Below are positions 42,810 to 54,849 of a DNA stretch of 64,000 nt, one piece after another. The stretch spans positions 25,269,630 to 25,333,629 of the forward strand of contig CM043874.1 in NCBI GenBank assembly GCA_023846275.1, given 5' to 3'. Positions within the stretch are counted from its first letter, which is position 1. Every line of letters starts with the position of its first letter. A model generated the notes under the pieces. It saw only the letters and a list, made by a program, of their open reading frames with translations. It made no database searches and had not been told where the DNA came from. Made by a program: the position numbers and the translations under genes. The DNA is from Vanilla planifolia (lineage: Eukaryota > Streptophyta > Magnoliopsida > Asparagales > Orchidaceae).

Positions 42810-44993
42810 TGTATGCAAATCCAGTAAGAGGGGTTGAATTGTTAGGTTTAAAATATTTTTTTTCTATTTTTAGAGCAAATTTATGTTTTCAAAATTTTTT
42901 ATTGAAATAATTTTACTTTTCTAAAAAAACCTTGATATTCAATTTTTTATATATAATTTTTAATTTTTATTATTAAGATAAAAAGAAAAAAAAATTAAAA
43001 AGTACACCAAAAGTATTTGGTGATTTAGTTTAAACTAGAACCTATATCCACCCTTATTAAGATAAAAAAATACTACTATTACAAAGATTATAAGTTGAGA
43101 TTTTCTTTTATGTTTCATCTTTAACCTACTTGAGATTATTTCTTATGATTCATCTCCAAATTACTAGTTTTTATAGATTCAACTATAATTTTGTCTTTTT
43201 CTTGCTCAATCCTTACTCAATTTTTTTATGTAATTAAACTGAACTTAGACTTTTACAAATGTTAGGCCACCCAACCAAAAAGAAAAAAAATATAGTAAGA
43301 GAAAATTTTTTTGATAAAAAAGTATAACTTTTTATGCTTGTTAATGAAAGAGTAATGCATAAAGAGTTCAAAATTATGAAAAAAATTAAAAAAATAAAAG
43401 CTTAAAAATGTTAGGCTTAGTTGAAAGAATTTTGTAGTTTGAGAAATACTAAGCCATAGTGTGTTGTTAAGAGATTTTATATCAATAGAATTTCATGTAA
43501 TATTTTTTTTAAGATCTTAAGATCTTATTCATGTTTTGTAGCCATTTCATTTGTAATGGTTGGGTTTTTATAAAAAAACATTTTGATCATATTAATGAGA
43601 AAGTCAAGGCAATACTTTTTTGTAAGCTATTATTAATTAACTTAAAACCCTCTTCCAAACAACTTAAGAAAATTCTTTCATAATGGCTAAGAAAATAGCT
43701 ATTAGGCTTATACTAGTGTCATTAGATTTGATCAAAGAGGATATAGATTATCATATCAAAAATTATAAAAGAGGATGAGTTATGGATGGTTAGATTAGGA
43801 CAATAAATCTGGGTTATATGATCATGTTTAATAAGATCTGGATCATTCAATTTATCAATGATAAAGACATATTAGATTTAGACCATTTGATCACATTGGG
43901 TGATGTCTAGATCATTTAATTCATTAACGATAAAGGTTGGAATGATCTCTGCTATAGCATTCAAAATGGAGAGCTATAGGTTGTTAGATTTGAATCGTGA
44001 TCTAATGATTGGATTTAGATCTTATGTAGGGATAAAATGTAGATGAGATTAAGATCATTTGATTCTAAAATTACATGATTGGATGAATCACGTAACTCTT
44101 GCTATTTAGAATTAGTCTCCTGAAATGGATACAGGTTTTAGTCCCACATAACAAGATATCAAAAATATTTGATCTTCATAACATCTTTCTTATATGGATA
44201 ATGTGAGTTGATTCATGGGCTAGTTCCCTCATTTTGCACTTAAAATTTATTCACCTGAGCCACTTGTATGCTTACAGGATTATGGGTTTTATATCGAGTC
44301 CTTTCTTACCCATGAAACACTTCATATGAATATTACCAAATTCAATGCTTCCTTTATGTTACACTAACCAGGTTAAAAAATACATCCTAACAAAGTTTAG
44401 GCCTAACCCAACTTGGTTCTAGTTGGTTTCTTGAGGCCTTCTTTGGCTTGGTTGACCTAAGTGCTTTGCACAGGCTTGGATTATTGGCTTAGGATGTATT
44501 TAATTCGTTTTAATTATGAAAATTTAACCATATTATTTTTTTATATTTTATTTATCTAATTTAACTGAAATTTACTAATAGACTTACTATAAAAATTTAG
44601 CAAAGGCACATAAGATACATTTAACGAAAAAAAAGATTGAGTGAAAAATAGAAACGTACATGTTTTCTAAATTAAGTAGATGATTAAACAATTAAGATGC
44701 TTGAGTAGGACTTAAATTTGATACGAATAAAGGATGTGCTTTATGATTGATAATTAATAAACTAACATTTTATTTCATAAAAAAAATCTTTTCAATTTGA
44801 TGTGTATGTTTTTAATCCTTCAAGCTTATTAAACACTCCAAGGTATTTTGAAGACTACAAATTTATTATTTTCAAAAGTGTAAGGCTTGTTCTTTACAAC
44901 TAAACTTGATTTACAATAAGTAAGTTCATTAAAATAAAGTATTAAATAATTATGACTTGAATCATCAAACACAAGGGTGATCTAACACCAACA
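42810..44993 (-). repeat. SIRE-like Copia LTR fragment or solo LTR
   Basis: It begins TGTATGCAAATCCAG followed by GAGGGGTTGAATTG, the reverse of the C-rich LTR end seen at 17101-17134. GTCCCACATAAC near 44144 corresponds to the ATGTGGGACTAAAACTT segment at about 16078 of the solo LTR at 15269. The right edge CTAACACCAACA (44993) reads on the minus strand as TGTTGGTGTTAG followed by TTTGATGATTC, like a SIRE LTR start. The length of about 2.2 kb fits the family. No matching target duplication or primer binding site was seen, so solo status is unproven. Confidence 0.5.
44378..44501. repeat. 124-bp foldback candidate with 13-bp inverted ends
   Basis: AAATACATCCTAA (44378-44390) is perfectly inverted as TTAGGATGTATTT (44489-44501). 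The interior is richer in GC than its surroundings and lies within the SIRE-like LTR. It might be a small MITE-like insertion or simply an LTR hairpin. No convincing target duplication was seen. Confidence 0.35.
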
Positions 44994-44999
44994 ATTATG

Positions 45000-46075
45000 A
45001 CTTTTTATTTGAGTGATAACTTACTTTCTCTTCTTAACTTTGACATTTTTTGTCGATTGAGCTCTAATCCATGATGATTTACTTTGCCATTCACCATTTG
45101 TTTTTAAAACTTTTGGTTATGCAATATTGCATTGTACAATCCCTTCACTTTGAATTGTATGATGCTTAATATTTCTCTTCATTTATGCTTAATTGCACTT
45201 GTTGTACTTATATAATTACCTTATCATAAATGTATAATATGGTTTAACGTATTTAGCTCAGGTATTCTCCTTATGTTGTATATTATGATGTCCATGTATA
45301 ATGCTCCTAGTTCAAGCTTCTCACTTGATGGTACTTATATAATATCATTAATTATATCATATGATCCCTTTTTGTTCATTCATCTTAGTTGTTCTCATAA
45401 AATCACACTCTATGATAACCCTTATTATAATTGTATAATCGTTACTCTTTTCTCTTGAAGTTATTATATTTATATGATGATCATATAAAACTTTATGATT
45501 TTTTTAGGTTTATTCATCCATTACTCATTCTATTATACTTAATTAAATTTTTTTTCTCACTCAGTCAAACCTGTATGTTTCTATTATTGTACCTTACTAT
45601 CTAAATGATCTCACTTACCTTATAGAGACTTGTTCGACTGGTGGCATGCATTATTTGAAATATGATTGCATTTATTTGATGTTCTTTCTTATACTTTTAT
45701 TATTTATTTCAACTTATTTAATTCTATTTTTCACTTTCTTTCATATTATATGATGTCTTTAATCATATTACATGATGGCCTTCATTAAAGCATATTTATT
45801 AATTCTCTCTCTCTCTCTCTCTATCCCATTATATAATCCACTCCTATAGTATTATATTATACTTTTAAATCTTAAAAATATACTTTAGAAAATTTTTAAA
45901 AATATTTATAAAATTCTTCAAAATAGCTCAATTAGAAATATTATTATTTTCATAATTTACAACTTTGCTTACCTTAGAACTATTAGCCAATCTTGAAATC
46001 ATTAATTTTCTTTAATTTTAATTCTAAATAAATTTAAATTTTTTTAAAATAAATTAATTCTACTTTTGGGATGTT
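45000..46075 (-). repeat. Probable Gypsy LTR end
   Basis: The right edge TTTTGGGATGTTATA (46075) resembles the reverse of the TGTAACATCC start of Gypsy LTRs and matches the edge at 59743. A gag fossil lies directly to its right, as expected for the 3' LTR of a minus-strand element. The left edge is not resolved. The region around 45100-45500 is rich in TATGAT strings, and a (TC)n run is at 45803-45823. Confidence 0.4.
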
Positions 46076-47800
46076 ATAAATCTTCCTATCTTATTATAAT
46101 TTTATTCTCAAAATTTTGAATGATTTTGTGAATATATTCTATCTTTATAAAGTAATTCTTATTATAGGGAATGATTCTTCTAATAATTTTTTTATTCCTT
46201 GAAATGATTTCTTATTAATGCTTATACTCAATAATTTTCACCCCTAGTTGCCCATTTCAATTTATTTTTGTCCAAGATTGTGTCACCTTTTCATTCAACA
46301 AAACTAGAGAGCATTCAAATCAATAACATGCCTCTAAAGAATGATTCATAAATTCACATCAATATTATTCACAACTGTAGCATCTCATCCTTGATTGAGT
46401 ATACATGTAGATTTCGTTCAAACAAATCCTTCAAGTTATTCATGCATCAACTATACTTCAAGTCAATGAAATACATAATTGTAATGTACTTATTCCAACA
46501 TCTAATGTTGATGAAGCTTCTTTCTTATTTAAGGCATAAATGTGAGATTGATCTATTGGTGGTAGTTGAGGATTCTTTCCTTTTTGCATTTATTAAGGAA
46601 GGTTCTCCTTGTGAAAATTCTCTCCCATTTCTACTTCCCTCTAATTTTTTTGTTCTTATGAACACTTCTTGGTATAGTGCCCAAAGTTTCCATAAGGATA
46701 ACATTTTGCCCCTTTATTTTAGAATTCTTTTCAATGAAGTTTTTCACAAATCTAATATGGACAAGCTTTCTCTAATTTTTCTTTAAAGATTGAGCATCGA
46801 TCTTCATAACTTTGTTGCTCTCTTTGATTTCAATAATGGTTAATTTTTCCATCATATTTGGGCAATCTCTTGCATAATGTCTAGTTCCTTTGCAAGCAAA
46901 ACATTATACTCCTTTCCTCCAACATTCTTCTTCATGAAATTTGCTAGACAGCTAACATTGGGAACCCTTTTTTGTTCCATTTTGAATAGAGTAGGCTCTT
47001 ATTTTGACTTCCTAATCTTATGATGTTTTGATATACTTTCTGAATGAATTATTTCTTTTCATTTTACTCTCATTTCTCCATCCTTCTTAATAGTTTGACT
47101 CATATAGTAAACACCACTATCTCTTTGTAGGAAGGGAACTACATAATATTTTCAATGGAGTCCTTTAACCTTTTTAAAAAAATATAACATTTTTACTTCT
47201 TTTCTAAAACTTGCTTTGGACTATGTGTAACTACTTTAGATATTAATTGTTAGAACTGAATACTTGTCCATTTACTATATGTCCTTGTTAGGATGCTTTG
47301 TCCCTTATCTTTTATTATTACTAGGACATACCATCTTATAAAGTTTGAAAAAAATTCTTTCTAAGATATGTCCAAGTTTCGTGTCACCTCTAAACATAAC
47401 TTTTGTTACTTTCATCACAACTAGCTTGCCACACCATCTAATATCAAACTCATTATTGAGCCTTTCTTGTGCTCCTAGAATGCCATATTGTCATAGAGCA
47501 TTTCCACTTTACCAAGTAAGTTTTTATTTTAGACCTCAAACATAGTTTTACCAAATGATTATTTCAACACAATTCCATTTGTTCTTGGCTTCTTCTTGGT
47601 ATTAGTTCTTATGGAGTTTGCATTTTCATTATCATCTCCTCCTTTTGATTCTCCTGCTCTCTAGGAGATTCATCTTACACCATGCCATTGCTTGAACATG
47701 ATACATCCTCGACATACTGATTGAAATTTCTAAACTCCATGTCTAAAATTCCATAACAACATAATCAAGACCTTTCTTTTATAATTTGTTTTAGCAATGT
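46076..47800 (-). mobile_element. Gypsy gag fossil
   Basis: On the minus strand, 46866-46910 reads CFACKGTRHYARDC, a CCHC zinc knuckle of retroelement nucleocapsid. Sequence to its right, up to about 47750, looks like degraded gag. The N-terminal part lies near 47600-47740. Pol is not visible between gag and the LTR edge at 46075. It is broken and old. Confidence 0.6.
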
Positions 47801-47857
47801 TATAAACATCCCATTAATGATTGGAAACTAATCCAATTTACGTTATTATAAGACCCT

Positions 47858-47858
<1 letters not shown>

Positions 47859-47894
<36 letters not shown>
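47859..47894. repeat. (TA)n(TG)n microsatellite
   Basis: This is a run of TA dinucleotides followed by TG dinucleotides. Confidence 0.97.
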
Positions 47895-48124
47895 TTCTCT
47901 CTGTGTTTTCTTCTTCTTCATCATACTTTTCTTTTCATTAAATTCTTTTTCTTGAAATATCTTAAACCTTGATTAGTTTGAATTTGAGCACATTTTGATC
48001 TCCTTTGCAAACCTTTTAAAGAAAATCTTTTTCATTACTAACCTAGACACCATCCTCCAATTCCATATATCTCTCTTTACTTATACTCTTCCTTCATCTT
48101 TCTCTCTAATTGTTTTGTAGATTA

Positions 48125-48360
48125 TATTGTATGACTTTATTCTTTGTTTTGTACAATTTGTCTAGCTCATTCTTGTATGAAGGATTATTTGATCTGATTC
48201 CCTCTCTCCTCTCTATAATTATACTTGTATGTTTTTGCTCTTTGTATTATATGATCTATCAAAATTACACTCCATATGAAGGATCATCCAACTTCAATCC
48301 CTTTTGCTTTCCTTATTTATAAGTGTACTTGTACATTCTTGCTCTTCATATCATACAATT
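48125..48360. repeat. Diverged tandem repeat, about 100-bp unit
   Basis: Two copies share TATGAAGGAT at 48176 and 48275, then ATCC-CTTTCT-like tracts, ACTTGTA-TTTTTGCTCTT and a TATGAT-type end. The repeat is non-coding; the 70-codon frame across it is chance. Confidence 0.5.
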
Positions 48361-48651
48361 TTTGCATAACCATTGTTGACCTTATTAGACTAATCTGACT
48401 TGTTGGGTGTTGATGGTCTGATAAGGCATCATACTATACGATATTCTTCATCATATTATATCATCCTTTATATTCTGCTCATCTCTCTTCCTTTGTTCAC
48501 ACTATACAATGGTTTCATGTCGTAATGTACAATTTCCCTTTATTTTCTTTAACTAACCATCAAATCATATTTGATGTACGACGGTTTGATATCATACAGT
48601 ATGCTATTCTAAACAAATTCTAGTGTATCATAACATATTATATGATGATGC

Positions 48652-50442
48652 ATTTGGTATAAACTATGAAGGAAAAAAGCTTCAAGTGTGAGGGTAAATT
48701 ATAGTATTTAGAAACTTTAAAACTTTTGCAACAATTTCATCAATTGAAAGAAAACTTTTGATTATAGTAACTTTTAAATGTTGTAGCAAACTGAGAGCAC
48801 CAAATGAGAAGCAAAAATAAAAAATTGCTAAAGCTATAACAAGCTATAAACAACTAAAAAATTTCTTAAGTCTAGAACTTGTAAAACTTAAACTCAATAC
48901 AACAATTTGTAAACTTTAGCACAAAATAAAAGCTTTAACAATCTTTTAATCCAACAACACTTAAACACAATAGCAAGTTGTGTTCAATAAAAAATAGATT
49001 AAAGATCACACATTATAAATCATTGCAACAAGCAAGATTAAATGAATTTGGAAGAAAAATAGAAACTATAAATAAAGAGAAGACACAAAGATTTTTAGGC
49101 CATTCAATCAATTAATGCATACATTCACACCTTGTCTACTTGACTAGACTTGACTAATAAAACCACTATGTATTGCCACAATAAATAAAGGTTGAGCTTT
49201 ACAAAAAAACTGTTGTTAGAGGTGACACCAAATAGTAACAAAAGATAACTAACTATTACAAGGCAAGCTTTTAGCAATTCAACATTGCACAAACCTAAAA
49301 CCTCAATTCCTCTTTTAGATACTATGATTCAATATAATGCAAATGTAAATTATTAGAATAAAATAATGAATGTTTAATGGAAAATGAAAACCAAGTTGAT
49401 TCCTTTGCTACAACAAGAAAAATAGTGAAACATACAATTTATTTCTTGACCTTTAGCTCTTTCTTGAAAATGCAAATCTTATAATTTTAATAATTTGTCA
49501 TTCAATTTTTTTTTTAAATTTAAACACTTATTTATACAAAACATAATCTCAAAAATAAATTTGGAATAAGATATAGTTAAAAAATTTCCGAAATAGTTAA
49601 AAATTATCTATTTTGTATTCAAGATTTGATTGTAATAGTAATCAACGACATTGTATCATGATGATAAGGTCAGTACTATTTTTTCCTTACTTATAACTAG
49701 CTTTAAATAACTTAGTGTGAAATGTCATACAAGTTTGATATATGTTCCATACCATATGATAAAGGAATGAGCATACAAATACATTGTAAAGATGCAATAT
49801 ATAGATCATCATTGTCTGTCAATGAAGAAGAATAAAAAAAGAAGGGTTCAAAAACTATAATACTAATAAGATAAACCTTATTATATTAGCAAAACAACAA
49901 TATTATGAAATTAGCCTTCATACAAATCTAATAAAAAAGATCATACTAACACAACAAGTAACATATACTAAGTGATTAACGTACTCCTACGATATAATTA
50001 TCAAATTTGTACGATGAAAAGTTTGCATTTAATAGTGAACATATAAGGTTGATATAATAATCATCCGTGTATTTTCACAAAAATTCTTAACAACTGAACA
50101 TACTAATACAATATTACTATTATTATAGTTTGATAATAAAGAATCTAAAAAAATACATAAATAGATTTAATATTGATTTGGTTTGTTTGATACATAGATC
50201 ATCCTAGTACTATCATAAAGAATTTTAAAGCTATTAAATAGTTTCAACACTAATCATATTAATCTAATACACATATAGTCCTAGTACTACAATGATGAAT
50301 TTGGAAAAAAAATGCAAAATGGTTTTAATGCATTGTATTAGTTTGATGCGTAGATCATCTTAATGCTTGGTGAAAGCCTGAACAATTGGTCAAATATCTA
50401 TATGATTAATATATAAGACATGTTATGATACCCAAAAAGCAA
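48652..50442 (-). repeat. SIRE-like Copia LTR remnant
   Basis: The left part has GTGAGGGTAAATTATAG near 48690. It then has A-rich DNA and an ACATTCACACCTTGTCTAC segment near 49119-49140, which matches the order of the other SIRE-like LTRs. The right part (49620-50400) is TATGAT-rich. The minus strand from 50442 reads TGTTTTGC...GGGTATCATAACATG, a plausible LTR start. Edges are approximate and no duplication was seen. Confidence 0.42.
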
Positions 50443-50449
50443 AACATGA

Positions 50450-50940
50450 TTGGCATGAAGGAGGCGTGTTACGAAAAGAGCATTGAAGGCGATCCTTACC
50501 ACCTAATCACATAAAAAATAGTATGTTGATGGATAAGAACATAAAAATCTTAGAGCGTGGGATAAAGAGCCAAGGAAACAAAGGGCATCCTTGCATGAGG
50601 CCTTGCATTCTAAGATGAACACATTGAGCATCATTAAACTAGTAGAAGGTTAGAGTCTTCAATATATGGAAAAGGTACTACGTGAAAATGCAATTATGAA
50701 AAATGCACTCACCTAGGATAAACACCACGTACTCATATACAATACAATGGTGGAAATAAGGTTTCATCTTATTCAAAAGGACCCTTGTGCTAATCTTGTA
50801 TGTGGTAGTGTTCAAGTTGATGAGGTACAACTTATTGGCATTAGAGTGACCCACTACCTTAGAGATAAAGGATCGCTGTAGTATTATACTAATTTTAGAG
50901 CATCAGTCTCAAGTGAAAGAGGTAATTCAAAACCTGAATG
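50450..50940 (-). mobile_element. Probable L1-type LINE reverse transcriptase fragment
   Basis: On the minus strand a stretch near 50740-50840 reads NTTTYKISTRVLLNKMKPYF, similar to the YKIISKVLANRLKP block of plant L1 reverse transcriptases. QGCPLFPWLF near 50590 resembles their QGDPLSPYLF block. The order is right for a minus-strand element. It is short, carries stops and frame changes and has no visible 3' tail. The catalytic ADD block was not found. Confidence 0.45.
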
Positions 50941-53149
50941 AGATCCCACTAGACAAAGTCTGAATGCCTTTTAATGAGTGACGTGATACTACACACATTG
51001 AGGGCTAAGATGGCTAAGAGGGCACTCACAAACCAAATAATCTCAAGGTCAAAAACTTGTGAAAAAATGGCTTTAGGTTGCTTTGCTGTGAGGCAAGCAT
51101 GAGGAGGAGAAGGTGAGGTAAAGAGGTATGTGGGCAAAGTGTCTTGTCCTCAACATTTGGTGGAAATAGTCCATTAGCATGGAATGAATGGAATGGGAGT
51201 TTGATGAGAAAACTTATTTTTCTAAGTAAAAATATTACAAAACATTATTAAACATTTAGTAATGGTATGATAGAGTTATTTTTAAAATTAATTAGAGAAT
51301 TTTTAGAGGCCAATTAATTAAAAGATTTAGGAAATTAAATATACCATATAGTTTTAACTAAGGTCAAATAATTCTCTAAATTATATATTCATTACTTAGT
51401 TTCCTAAACAACTAACAATCAAAACTATGCAAAATGCCCTCTATTAGTCATAGAATTATTGAGAGACTTTGAAGGAGCATTGAGTATGGTGTAACCTCTA
51501 TTTTAGTGAAATTTGATGCATTGAGGTATAGGAAATTAATAGTTTAAACAATTTGGGGTTTCCTAGAGCATGGGAAAAAATAAGAATGTAAACAATCCAA
51601 ACAAAAAACTACAAACTGGGAGATTTTGTAGTTGATGGAGGATCTTAAAATTTTATTAAAGAATTGGAGAGAAGTTTCGGCTACTATGAGAGAGTTTAAG
51701 AAGGTTTCATGACCAAGCATTTGCAAAATCTCTAATTTAAGAATAATTTTGATTTAGGTATTTTAGTAAGTGAAACCAAGGTTGGAAGAAAGCATTGAGT
51801 ATGATGAGCTCGTAGGAGGCCTTATTACATTTCAACTCTAAATGTGATCATGACACCAAATTTGAGTTTGCGATTATGAACCTTATGGAGTGACGCTTAT
51901 AAATTAAGAGCATAAAAAGCTAGCCTTAATGAATTCATAAAAAACATGGGTTGGATACGTTTTATGATTTGATATGATTATTAATCCACATGTTGATTTT
52001 ATCAGAAGCTAATTTAATTTTTCATAAAAGTTTTTATATTTATATTTCATTACATGTTTAGCATGCAAAATTTTCATGGGATCTTTAACAAATAAGGTGG
52101 GGGAAATTTTCACAAATATTTTGGTAGGTATTAATTTGAAAAATTTTTAAATGTTCAAAGTTAAAAAAAATTATGAGAATAAGATTGGGAATATCATAAA
52201 GGAAATGGGGTAGGTTTTCTATGGGTTAGATTAGGTAAGGAGACTTGTGGAGGTTGTAACCTAAAGATAAAGGGTTATGTTATGGTTTAATGAGATGGTG
52301 AGAGAATTGACTTAACATGCTAAGTTGATGATGATATTCTAAAGCCTATAGAATATAATGTGAAAAAATAATAAAAATGGTGGAAAAAAAATTTAAAGAT
52401 ATTCTTACTTCATATGCATGGATATCTTAACTTCTTGTACATTATTTATTATTTGTGATAATATTAACAAAGCATATATCATGACCCAAAACTTGTATTG
52501 ACTTGCATGTATAAGTAACTTGCACATTAAGCTAGTGTCAGTTGGCTTAGCATTTTCTTGGCATTAACAAATTTCTCGTCATATAAATACACTTCATGTG
52601 AGCCAAGAGGATGAGGAATAAAGGCATTGCTCACATAATTATGGTTTACTTATGTTTTTTTATATACCATGAATTTGGATTGAATAATTTGAGATGTATA
52701 TGATGTTATTGCAAGAATTAGTATGAGACTTTTAATATTGTAGGACTTGAACCGTGTTAAGCATAAATTGAATCCTTTTTATATTACCAAGGAATTTAGT
52801 AGTTTCCTTAAATTTAGTATGATTTTAATTCCACTAAAATTTCAAAGAAAAGCCTAGATTACTTCATTATAAAGAAAGGTTAAATGATAGATGTTTTCAA
52901 AAGGAAATGGTTTCACTTGTGTTTTTAAAGTAAGAAATCTTATATTAAGTGAGGCATTATTAAATGAGATTTTTTTAACTTTAAGGAATTCTATATAAAT
53001 CTTATTTTATAACCATGTAACTATAGATTTTTGTGGTTTTAGTTCTTTTGTAAATTTATTTGGTATGTCTATAGAGATATATATATATTAAATGGTTTAG
53101 AAACAAATTTGGTTTTAAAAATGGTATTAAAACTTTTGTGGTAACCCAA

Positions 53150-53151
<2 letters not shown>
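50941..53151. other. AT-rich intergenic stretch
   Basis: No gene or element was recognised. The open frames at 50949-51137 and 51544-51726 have no recognisable domain. Confidence 0.45.

Positions 53152-53183
<32 letters not shown>
53152..53183. repeat. (CA)16 microsatellite
   Basis: This is an uninterrupted CA dinucleotide run of about 32 bases. Confidence 0.97.
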
Positions 53184-53186
<3 letters not shown>

Positions 53187-53479
53187 TTATAGAAAATAAA
53201 ATAAAACAAGGAAATGCTACACTTGTTAATCAAATTAAATTGTAGGTGCATTAGTATGTTTAAAAGGTAACACTAAGAACTCATAATGTCTATAATGAGT
53301 TCTAAAAGTAATCTTAATAATATTAGCTTCTTTAAACTTTTACTGATAATATCTTAATCTAAACTTTATCTTGAAGAATATCATAGTACCTTATAATTGA
53401 TTAAGAAAATCAATTCTCATAGGTGTATTTATTCTTGTTGGTCAACTTGTTCATTCATAGTTGTATATACACATCTACA

Positions 53480-54800
53480 AACTACTATCATTCATAACAA
53501 ATAAAATACTTGCTTTCCAAGGAAACACAAGAGGAGAATAATCCCTTTGTCCATCAGCTCTTGAATTTGGAGTTTTATGTCTACCAACTCTATAGGTTCC
53601 ATTTTTTAGGGAGCCTTTAATATTGTCTTAGCACCTAATACCAAATGAATTTTAAACTAAATTTCTTATTGAGAACTATAGGTTCCATTTTTTAGGTAGC
53701 CTTTAATATTGTCTTAGCACCTAATACCAATTGAATTTTAAACTAAATTTCTTATTGAGAAGAACATTGGTTAATTCTTCTAGGAAAACATCCACATATT
53801 CATAGATTATGGGTTCTTCTTGTGCTCCTACAAATATCTAATTAACTAATACAATGGATGACAAAAATCCTTCATTACCCTTTTTTCTAAAGCTTTTGTG
53901 CCTTTAACACAAAAATAAATAGAATTCCTCTTCTCTTTCCATAGCAAACTACTTCCTCTCCATTAGGAGTTATCAATCTAAATTTTCTTCTTAAATTCTC
54001 AATGAACATTTGGTGTCTATAATCCATGCCCAAAATGATACCAAATTAAAATAAAATCAAAAAAAGAAATTCAATAGCAAACACCTTACCTCCCATCCTT
54101 ATTTACCTTGAACAAATCTATCTACTTGAAACTCACTCCTCCCATTGGGTAAATCTATAAATAAAAGATTAGTTATTTGTTTTAGTCAACGATTAATTCA
54201 TTAAGAACTTAATGGAATAGAAAGGAATTAGAGACACCACAATCAAATAAAACAATCATAAGTAATTTCTAAAAGAATATGATACCTATTTTTACATCTA
54301 TAACATAAGGGGCATCTTGTTGAGTGATTGCATGAACTATGGGCTAGTTGCCTTAGTCTATAGACTATTTTTTGTCCTACACTTCTTAATTTTGTGATTA
54401 AATCATTGCCATTACCGTTATTAGGCCCTTATGAAATGGAATCATGATCAAAATTATGTGGAGTATAAGGCAACTAAATCTTGCTTGTGGATAAGGTCTG
54501 GCTATGCCACCAAATTCCTCACAACTAAGGCATCATGGTCTGTCTTGCATGGACCAATAGAGATCTAGATAGAATGTTTCACAATATGTGCACTAAGCAC
54601 TTTTTCACTCAACTCAGTAGCAATCTTACTGCTCCTAACATTGACATCTTCTTTACTACAAAAGAATTAACAAAACCTTTAGCCACCCTTTAAAAAGTTT
54701 CTTAAAAGGTTTAGAACTTTTCACTAATAAGGATGTCTCTTTCTTTTACACTTCTTTTGCATTTTTTTAGCTAGAACTTATCACCTCAAATGTTATTTAC
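53480..54800 (-). mobile_element. Gypsy gag-protease-RT fragment
   Basis: On the minus strand, from high to low coordinate, it shows: a degraded zinc-knuckle-like segment near 54500; protease-like VLFDCGVSNSF near 54240; GIILGMDYRHQ near 54030; a PDVF-like segment near 53800; and the start of reverse transcriptase (IQELMDKGII) near 53550. This is the usual Ty3/Gypsy order. It resembles chromovirus polyproteins and is broken throughout. It does not join in order to the pol piece at 54850-56200, so at least two copies or a duplication are present. Confidence 0.62.
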
Positions 54801-54849
54801 TTTTTTTCTGGTTGAGCTATAAGTATATTAATATTTGATTTTTGGTTCA

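Noticed and set aside
46391-46786. 131-codon + strand frame as a host gene
   Set aside because: It lies antisense to a Gypsy gag fossil and shows no domain.
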